The position numbers were made by a program, and so were the translations under genes. Below are positions 57,241 to 64,000 of a stretch of DNA of 64,000 nucleotides, in pieces. The notes under the pieces were generated by a model. That model was not told the DNA's origin. It saw only the letters and a list, made by a program, of their open reading frames with translations, and did not search any database. Each line of letters starts with the position of its first letter. Within the stretch, counting starts at the first letter, position 1. Source of the stretch: Mercurialis annua (Eukaryota > Streptophyta > Magnoliopsida > Malpighiales > Euphorbiaceae); NCBI RefSeq assembly GCF_937616625.2, contig NC_065572.1, positions 36,483,653 to 36,547,652 of the forward strand, given 5' to 3'.

Positions 57241-58814
57241 TGTCACGACCCATTTTCATGAATCGCGACCGGCGCTAGAGTATGGGTAATGCAGTACCAA
57301 AACCCGTAGCTAGCCTATCATTTAATACATAAACATATAAACCTGCAGAAAACCAATGCTCGGGGGCAACCGAGACTTCAGCCTAAATCTAGCAGATATA
57401 ATATTCAACAGATGATATAACATGCTTATCCAATTCTGAGTCTAAAAATAGGCATAACATAAATAATCCGAAATAATTACATAACATGCCAGAGCAATAT
57501 AACTAGTCAGACCAATCCGACAAATAACCGTAATAATAATAAAGACGTCTAGTCAACTACTGCGGTCTAAGAATAAAATAGTTTGACAGTTTATCAAAAT
57601 AAATGGAACCTCCGAGGAAAAGTAAATGCGGAGATCACCAGACTCTCTCAGATCATAACCCTGGGAAAAATTGGGAAATCAACGGGGTCAGATATACTGA
57701 GATGAGTTCATACCACTATTTACATTTATTAAGTGGAAAACCTTTAAAACGTTTAAAACATTTAATAACAATATTACGGATACAATTCTAAATGAAACAA
57801 TTGTTAACAAACACCCTTTTAACCTTTTTAAAAGAAATTTCCAGATTTAGTTTTTAAATCAAAACAGAGTTTAGCCCAAAAACTTTAATCAAATGCAACA
57901 CTAATCTACTTAAACGATTTCTGCAAGCCACCCAAAGTATTGTTAAGTATCTAACACCCTATGATTCATTCGCTTGAAATTTTCAGATTTTATTAGAGTT
58001 TCAAAACAGAATTTACAACCCAAAAATGTTAGCAATTTGATAAACCTTTCAATTGTAACATCTAAACCAAACCACCCAAGGTACAAGTAATATGAACAAG
58101 CCAATAAAACCTTAAATCAACCATTTACAGATTTAAAATCAATACAAACAGAAAATATACTCAAACCACCCAATGTATCGAATCCAATCGAAAAGCTAAC
58201 AATCTCAACAACACAAGATAAGGGATTAGATCTACTAATCTTTTGAGATAACACAAAACAAGAAAACCCAGCAATAAGAACAATCCAAATCAGCCTAAGA
58301 ACGAATAACAACCCAAAGCTAATGAGCACACAACCCAAGGATAGATAAAACATGAATTAAACCTTAAAGAAATGATGAAAATACTTACTAATGATCACTA
58401 AAGGCTTAGGAATAGGTGGAATATGAAAATCAGAGAGTATATGCCGTTTTAGGGTTTTTAGAAAAGTGTAAAATCAGTTTAGGTCGAATTAGGTGAGTTT
58501 AAATAGAAATCCGCGAACTGCACAGTGCACGCGTCGCGCCTGCTACACCTCCTTCGCGCCCGCGATTCATGAATCGCGCCTGTGATTCATGCATGTCGCG
58601 CCCACGAAATGCTACTGCCTCCGATGAAATTTTGAGATATTGAAATTTAAATCGAAAACGTTTCAAACTCCGAGGTTACTTCTAATACATCTTAAAACAC
58701 ATTTTAAAAGGTTTGGAACCTTCGACACGCGAATCTAAGTGGTCGAACCACTCAATGAACCCAAGGTATCGCTTGGGCTAACGGAACAAGTTAGAAAAAA
58801 TACGGGGTGTTACA
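57241..58814 (-). mobile_element. Chimeric 3' LTR: family B U3 joined to family A R/U5
   Basis: From 57241 to about 57780 the sequence follows family A (same order as 14314 onward: tgtcacgacccattttcatg, gtagctagcc, agacgtctagtcaactactg). From about 57792 to 58814 it follows the family B solo LTR (55531-56511). About 12 bases at the join match neither. The middle 1.7 kb of a B LTR is missing. Ends are intact (TGTAACACCCCG and GGGTCGTGACA on the coding strand), and a proper polypurine tract abuts 58814. Confidence 0.9.
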
Positions 58815-58825
58815 TTCTCCCCAAC
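58815..58825 (-). promoter_or_regulatory. Polypurine tract of element 3
   Basis: Coding strand GTTGGGGAGAA directly before TGTAACACCCCG, identical to that of element 1. It fixes the 3' LTR start. Confidence 0.87.
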
Positions 58826-59005
58826 TTAAAAACAAAATCGTCCTCGATTTTACAACAACGAAACTAAACAACAACTCACATAAACACACCAAAATAATGC
58901 ACATAGTACAAATGCCCAAAATATCACTCACCAAGTAGCACATAAATACACACATAACCCAAAGTACTAACATGGCATAAAAGCAACCAACAATACCAAC
59001 GTACC
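58826..59005 (-). other. 3' untranslated internal segment of element 3
   Basis: Sequence between the polyprotein stop (TGA at about 59006) and the polypurine tract. It is about twice as long as in elements 1 and 2 and not similar to theirs beyond the first bases (cgtcctcgattttac). No gene. Confidence 0.55.
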
Positions 59006-59438
59006 TCAAGGAAAAAGGAAAGGATAACGGTTCCTCATGTCGGACTCCGTCTCCCAAGTGCATTCTTCTACAGAGTGATTCCGCCATAGAACCTTGACCA
59101 TCGGAATCTCTTTGTTCCGTAACCTACACACCTGCGTATCAACAATCTCGACAGGCTGTTCCTCATAAGACAGCTCTTGGTCAACCTCAACACTCTGTGG
59201 TACAATCACTTGAGAAGGGTCAGAAATGCACTTCCGCAACATCGAGATATGAAATACTGGATGCACCAAAGACATGTCTGGCGGAAAAGCCAAACGATAA
59301 GCAACTGCCCCAACTCTCTCCGTAATCTCATAAGGACCAACAAACCTAGGTGCTAACTTTCCCTTAACACCAAAACGTACAGCGCCTTTCATAGGCGAAA
59401 CTCGAAAAAATACATAGTCGCCAACCTGAAACTCAAAT
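59006..59438 (-). pseudogene. Element 3 integrase C-terminus and chromodomain
   Basis: Starts after the deletion with FEFQVGDYVFFRVSPMKG, then KLAPRFVGPYEITERVG, HPVFHISMLRKC and the chromodomain [19 protein letters not shown], ending YPFLFP. The DNA-binding GPY/F module and chromodomain are whole, but they are joined out of frame to the zinc domain because of the core deletion. An ORF that starts at 59479 reads through the junction with unrelated residues. Confidence 0.9.
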
Positions 59439-60932
59439 CGAATCATACCCCTGTCAGGTACGTGGTAAACCAACCACAAAATCCATAGCGATCCGTTCCC
59501 ATTTCCATTCTGGAATAGGTAGCGATTTCAGATATCCAAACGGTCTCTGATGTTCTAACTTTACTTGCTGGCAAGTCAAACACTTAGACACAAACTCTGC
59601 AACATCCTTTTTCATTCCGCTCCACCAGTACGTACCCTTGAGATCATGATACATCTTGGTAGAACCCGGATGAACACTGTAAGCTGACTTGTGCGCTTCC
59701 TCCAGAATCTGGTCTCTCAAACCATCTGAATCCGGAACACACAGTCGCGAACCGTACCTGAGAACTCCATCCGCCAGAACAAACCCAGAATTTCCATCCA
59801 GATGGATCTCATCCATAATCCGTTTCAATTGTGGATCCTCAGCTTGTGAAGCTTTGATCCTATCAATCAAAACCGGTTGCACTTGCAACTGTGCCAACAA
59901 ACAACCTTTCTGCGAAACCTGAAATCCGTATCCCGAAGCTAACAGACTATGCCACTCACGGACCATGGGTCTCCGCCCAACATCAGAAATATGGGCCAAA
60001 CTGCCCGAAGACTTGCGACTCAACGCATCGGCTACCACATTAGCCTTACCCGGATGGTAACGAATAGAACAATCGTAGTCTTTCAGTAGCTCCAACCATC
60101 TCCGCTGCCTCAGATTCAACTCCCGCTGATCAAAGATGTACTTCAGACTCTTATGATCAGTAAAGATCTCGCAAGTAGCACCGTACAAATAGTGCCTCCA
60201 AATCTTAAGAGCAAAAACCACAGCTGCTAACTCCAGATCATGAGTAGGATAATTCACCTCATGCTTCTTCAGCTGACGAGAAGCATAGGCAATCACCTTA
60301 CCATGTTGCATTAACACACAACCCAAACCGATACGAGAAGCATCACAATATACAGTGAACCCCTCAATGCCAGATGGCAAAGCCAACACAGGAGCTGTAG
60401 TCAAAATCCCTTTGAGCTTCTCAAAGCTCGCCTCACACTTGTCAGTCCATTCAAACTTAACACCTTTCTGTGTCAGTTTAGTTAATGGTGCAGATATTCT
60501 GGAGAAATCCTGCACGAACCGACGATAGTAGCCAGCCAACCCGAGAAAACTTTTGATCTCAGTAACTGACCTTGGCCTCTGCCAATCCATAACCGCCTCA
60601 ATCTTCTTTGGATCGACCTTGATCCCATCCTTCGACACCACGTGTCCTAAGAAAGTAACTTGGTCCATCCAGAATTCGCACTTTGAGAACTTAGCATATA
60701 GTTGATGCTCACGCAACGTCTGCAGTATTTTCCTCAAGTGGAATGCATGTTCCTCCTCACTCCGAGAGTAAATCAGTATGTCATCAATAAACACAATAAT
60801 GAACTGATCCAGAAAAGGCTTGAACACCAGGTTCATCATATCCATAAACGCTGCTGGCGCGTTCGTTAACCCAAAAGACATGACCAGAAACTCGAAATGC
60901 CCATAACGCGTTCTGAAAGCGGTTTTAGGCAC
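59439..60932 (-). pseudogene. Element 3 RT palm, RNase H and integrase N-terminus
   Basis: A 492-codon run. [17 protein letters not shown] and FIDDILIYS (intact catalytic Asp pair). The connection [10 protein letters not shown] is followed by RNase H, with [21 protein letters not shown] and [12 protein letters not shown], all uninterrupted. The [16 protein letters not shown] linker and integrase zinc domain (HPGSTKMYH ... CLTCQQVK) follow, then the first catalytic Asp in [10 protein letters not shown], after which the sequence is cut by the deletion. The codon that is TAG in elements 1 and 2 is sense here (RIMDEI). Confidence 0.92.
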
Positions 60933-61135
60933 ATGACGTCCCGGATCCGAAGTTGATGATACCCGGATCTCAAGTCAATCTTTGAAAAACACTTAGCACC
61001 CTCTAACTGATCGAACAAATCATCAATACGAGGAAGAGGATACCTGTTCTTGATAGTAACTTTGTTCAGCTGTCTGTAGTCAATACACAGCCAAAAAGAA
61101 CCATCCTTCTTCTTGACAAACAACACAGGAGCACC
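60933..61135 (-). pseudogene. Element 3 RT fingers and palm start
   Basis: Encodes [40 protein letters not shown] and [17 protein letters not shown] one-base loss near 60935 ends the frame before PKTAF. The upstream boundary is a TGA (61136-61138) replacing Trp of SPWGAP, a G-to-A change. Confidence 0.9.
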
Positions 61136-61468
61136 TCACGGAGAAGTACTCAGCCTGATAAAACCATTATCCAGCAACTCTTGCAACTGTTCCTTCAACT
61201 CTTTTAGCTCTGCAGGAGCCATCCGATACGGAGGTATCGAAATAGGAGCTGTTCCAGGAACAACATCGATACAGAACTCAATATCACGGTCAGGTGGTAA
61301 TCCAGGTAACTCTTCTGGAAACACATCAGTGAACTCATTCACTATCGAGACACTATGCACATTACCACTGACAGCCTCTAAGTCACGAACCACCGCTAAG
61401 AAACCCTGGCAATCCTTGCCCATCATGCGCTTGGCCTTGATCGCTGAAATAAGATTCTTTGGTGTCTA
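61136..61468 (-). pseudogene. Element 3 protease-RT linker
   Basis: Encodes [17 protein letters not shown] sequence, [21 protein letters not shown] and [17 protein letters not shown], the conserved entry to RT. It is bounded by TAG 61466-61468 upstream and TGA 61136-61138 downstream. Frame is otherwise kept. Confidence 0.88.
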
Positions 61469-61867
61469 TACCTTCTCCCAATGGAAAGAAAAAGGTATAT
61501 CACCAGGAATCCCAAACAAAACCGACTTCCCTCGACAGTCGATAGAAGCAAAATGGCGTGAAAGCCAATCCATTCCCAAGATAACATCAAAAGATAACAC
61601 ATCAAGTACAATCAAATCAGCCCTAAGATCTCTATCATGAATAACCACAGAACAAGACGGATAAACCACGTCCACCACAACACAATCAGACAAAGGTGTA
61701 GATACAGATAAAGGCTCTAGCAACCTAGATGGTGTCACACTCAACTTAGCAGCAAAACTCGAAGAAACAAAAGAGTGAGTTGCACCCGCATCAAACAAAA
61801 CCACTGCATCTACAAAAGAAATTAGAATAATACCTTGCACCACGGCGTTTGATGCACGAGCATCCTA
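61469..61867 (-). pseudogene. Element 3 protease
   Basis: Retropepsin with active site [15 protein letters not shown] and the downstream [17 protein letters not shown] segment. An in-frame TAG at 61865-61867 replaces Gln upstream, and TAG 61466-61468 ends it. The protease core itself has no lesion visible. Confidence 0.9.
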
Positions 61868-62190
61868 AGGAGTTAAAGCAAACACTCTAGCCTGACCCTG
61901 TCCTGCTGCGGTGCCTGAGCAGAACTAAAACTACCCGAACATCTACCACCGTTACTACGGCCACCAAAACCACGTCCTCCTGAACCACGGCCCCGCTGAC
62001 CACCAAACAAAGCGTTGGGTTGAGAATACCCCTCCGAAGGAGTAAAAGCAGTTCTCTGCTGCTGAAAAGACAGCTGAGCAACACTAGCCAATGACACCTG
62101 CTGCCTAGATGTCGGACACTCTCTCGCAAAATGACCCGGTTGGCCACAAGCATAGCAGCTACCCGGTGCTAGTGTACAAACTCCAAAGTG
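61868..62190 (-). pseudogene. Element 3 gag C-terminus, zinc knuckle and Gly/Arg linker
   Basis: After the frameshift near 62190 the gag frame continues with CYACGQPGHFARECPTS, a canonical CX2CX4HX4C knuckle, then [36 protein letters not shown] second frameshift near 61900 precedes the protease. The knuckle binds RNA during packaging. Confidence 0.85.
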
Positions 62191-63347
62191 CCTGCGCTGC
62201 AGTTATGACAAAAAGGAACACTGGATGCTCCATTGCTACCCTGCCCAAAACTACGGCTACCACCGCTGTAACTAGAACTGTGGGAATACGGCTGATATCC
62301 CCTCCGTTCACCCCCTTTCTTACTCTTGTACTGGAAAGACTTGGACTGATAGCTACTGCTACCACTCTGATGCCCACTACTCTGAGTAACACCGCCCGCC
62401 TTCTTGGTCTCCGTCATTTTTCCAAAGTGTAATAAATTTGTCTCCATCTGACGGGCACTATCCACTAGAACAGGAAATTCCTTGCTCGTATCAGTCAGAA
62501 GGCTGATAAAATTTGAGCCTAAACCTTTCACATACCTGTCGTTCACCCTTTGCTGCTCAGTCTGCAGATCTGGGGCAAAACGACACAGCCTCACAAATTC
62601 TGTAGTGTACTCGTTCACCGACCTGTCTCCCCTTTTCAAAACCAGCAATTTGTCTATATGACCTTCAGTCACTGAAAAAGGCAAGTAAAAGTTCTTGAAT
62701 CGAGTCACAAAATCCTCCCAAGTAATAATAGCCATTTCAGCACGAATGGCACTACGAAACCAATCACTTGCAGAACCCTTCAAGGACATTTCCACTAACA
62801 TGACAGTTTGCCTCTCAGTAGCCTGCAATCTCTGAGCATTCCGCTCAACTTCCTCCAGAAAGTCTAGGGCATCACCGTCGCCCGAAAACTCAATCGACTT
62901 TAGCCTTGCATAAGCCAACACCAAATCTTTGTCAGTGGTTCCGCCACCACCAACTGCCACACCACCAGCCTGTGGCACCTGCTGCTGTACAATCTGTCCC
63001 AGCATAGTATACTGGTTCTGCATGGCAATCTGTCCCGCCTGCAGTTGCACTTGATTATTCTGGAGTGCAGTGATCCCAGCTAGAAACGTCGTGAAGTCAA
63101 ATGGATCAATAGGAGCTTGTGGTACACCTGGTGCCTGAAAGCCTGCACCACCACGTCCCCTACCTCTGCCTCCAGCAGCCTGTCCTCTACCACCCCGTCC
63201 TCTGCCAGCTCGGCCTCTACCAGCCGGAACTCCGCCTGCACGTCCCCCGCCAACTTGAACCCCTGGTTCATGCTGGTCAACCTCAATCGACATAGCGTCA
63301 TCAGCTTCAGCCTCAGCCTGAGCTGCAGCACGCCTACGAGTGTTCAT
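62169..63347 (-). pseudogene. Element 3 gag, 392-codon N-terminal part
   Basis: Starts MNTRRRAAAQAEAEADDAMSI, the counterpart of the start of element 2 gag. An RG-rich zone (GRGRAGRGRGGRGQ) is followed by FDFTTFLAGI and the retrotransposon gag domain (DALDFLEEVERNAQRLQ, SASDWFRSAIRAEM, WEDFVTRFKNFYLPFS, RVNDRYVKGLG). It ends in the first Cys cluster (FCHNC) because one base is lost there; the remaining knuckle is in another frame. Gag forms the virus-like particle. Apart from the terminal frameshift this is the best-preserved gag in the window. Confidence 0.92.
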
Positions 63348-63684
63348 TCCTAAGAATGAAACAAATGATTCTCAAAACAAAGCCCTCAAGGCAACACCCA
63401 AAGTAAATTTAAATAGCTCAAAAATCAACCATTTAACCAAAGTAATAACAATAACATTCCAAAGTAAGCATAAACTTCGCAAAGTAACATTAGTAACACG
63501 TAAGACCGACTCAACATCCCTAAAGGTGAGGGTAGAAAGTTTTGAAAACAAATGATGACGTTTCAAAAGACAAGACTTGAATCCTAATTCCGCAGTAGAT
63601 CCTATAACACAACAGTAACACTTAACATGCCTTAAAGAGATAAACACATAACATACAATAATTTGGCCTTAGTTCGAAACTAAA
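63348..63684 (-). other. Leader (5' untranslated region) of element 3
   Basis: About 340 bp between the primer site and the gag ATG, A/T-rich on the + strand, with no conserved ORF. Its length is similar to that in element 2. In such elements it carries the packaging signal, which cannot be recognised here. Confidence 0.65.
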
Positions 63685-63696
63685 GCTCTGATACCA
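63685..63696 (-). promoter_or_regulatory. Primer-binding site of element 3 (initiator tRNA-Met)
   Basis: The coding strand reads TGGTATCAGAGC, the exact complement expected for the 3' end of plant initiator tRNA-Met, four bases after the LTR end (...TGACA AAGT TGG). This confirms orientation and the position of the 5' LTR. Confidence 0.95.
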
Positions 63697-63700
63697 ACTT

Positions 63701-64000
63701 TGTCACAATCCAAATTCGTGGATCGCGACCGGCGCTAGGGTATGGGTATGGTCGTACTAAAACCCGTAGCAAGCCTCGCGGAAAACCTTATAAACAAATA
63801 AACCAGCAAGAAAACCATTGCTCGGGGGCAACCGAGACTTCAGCCTAGGTCTAACAACTTATATATCAGTTCTAATATACGCTTTTAATAACAATCCGAA
63901 ACTATGAAACATGCCTCATATATATATAAATAACCCAATGAAACATACCAAAGTATAATAATATAAAAGTCGTACCACTACGACAAACCCAAGTATAATA
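63701..64000 (-). mobile_element. 5' LTR of element 3 (family B, partial)
   Basis: Begins TGTCACAATCC on the + strand and runs beyond the window. It parallels 53766-54063 of the solo LTR with about nine differences. It is family B throughout the visible part, in contrast to the family A sequence at the matching end of the 3' LTR (57241). Confidence 0.93.

Larger units (their letters stand above)
57241..64000 (-). mobile_element. Ty3/gypsy chromovirus element 3 (degenerate; 5' LTR runs off the window)
   Basis: Composite entry. On the - strand: 5' LTR (63701 onward), primer site, gag, protease, RT, RNase H, integrase, chromodomain, polypurine tract and a short chimeric 3' LTR. Internal sequence is clearly related to elements 1 and 2 but more distant than those two are to each other. 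Damage: frameshifts near 62190, 61900 and 60935, stops at 61865, 61466 and 61136, and a deletion of roughly 570 bp in the integrase core. The right flank is outside the window, so the target duplication cannot be checked (left candidate gtaac, 57236-57240). Confidence 0.93.

Overview
The window looks like repetitive heterochromatin of a flowering plant. It contains no recognisable host gene, no RNA gene and no prokaryotic feature. The plant assignment rests on three remnants of Ty3/gypsy chromovirus LTR retrotransposons, whose polyprotein order is gag, protease, RT, RNase H, integrase and C-terminal chromodomain. One has a canonical initiator-tRNA-Met primer site. LTR ends are TG...CA, with a 5-bp target duplication where it can be seen. 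The chromodomain tail ([14 protein letters not shown]..., YPFLF) resembles the Tekay/Del clade; I cannot name the species.

Slightly over half of the window (about 34.5 kb) is one tandem satellite with a 60-bp monomer. Blocks lie at 2155-14313, 22612-23120, 30573-32808, 32907-39147, 41073-53765 and 56512-57240. Most of it runs in one orientation, with short and long segments flipped. The monomer carries a dyad, AACGTTTACAAACGTT, and most orientation switches fall at this or a similar palindrome. Much of the monomer variation is CpG turning into TpG or CpA. Higher-order duplications are visible by eye: a 1,041-bp tandem pair, pairs offset by about 4.8 and 8.3 kb, a 2,334-bp tandem duplication that carries a piece of LTR, and 299-bp and about 804-bp pairs.

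Layout: 1-1741 partial LTR (family C, + strand); 1742-2154 AT-rich spacer; 2155-14313 satellite; 14314-21320 chromovirus element 1 (- strand, family A LTR, 5' part lost); 21321-22611 beginning of an unrelated LTR (+ strand) inserted in its gag; 22612-23120 inverted satellite; 23121-30572 chromovirus element 2 (- strand, family A, outer ends of both LTRs missing); satellite with a duplicated LTR scrap at 32809-32906; 39148-41072 solo-LTR-like island; satellite; 53766-56511 solo LTR (family B) with TSD CCTTA; short satellite; 57241-64000 chromovirus element 3 (- strand, family B internal region and 5' LTR, but a 3' LTR that is a family A/B chimera).

All three chromoviruses are dead: each has stops, frameshifts and damage in the integrase core. 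Elements 1 and 2 share one in-frame stop before integrase, so that lesion probably predates their separation. The most interesting signals are the dyad-linked satellite inversions, short palindromes (often TCTCG-NN-CGAGA) in the promoter-proximal U3 of unrelated LTR families, the chimeric LTR, and the duplication junctions that join LTR to satellite.
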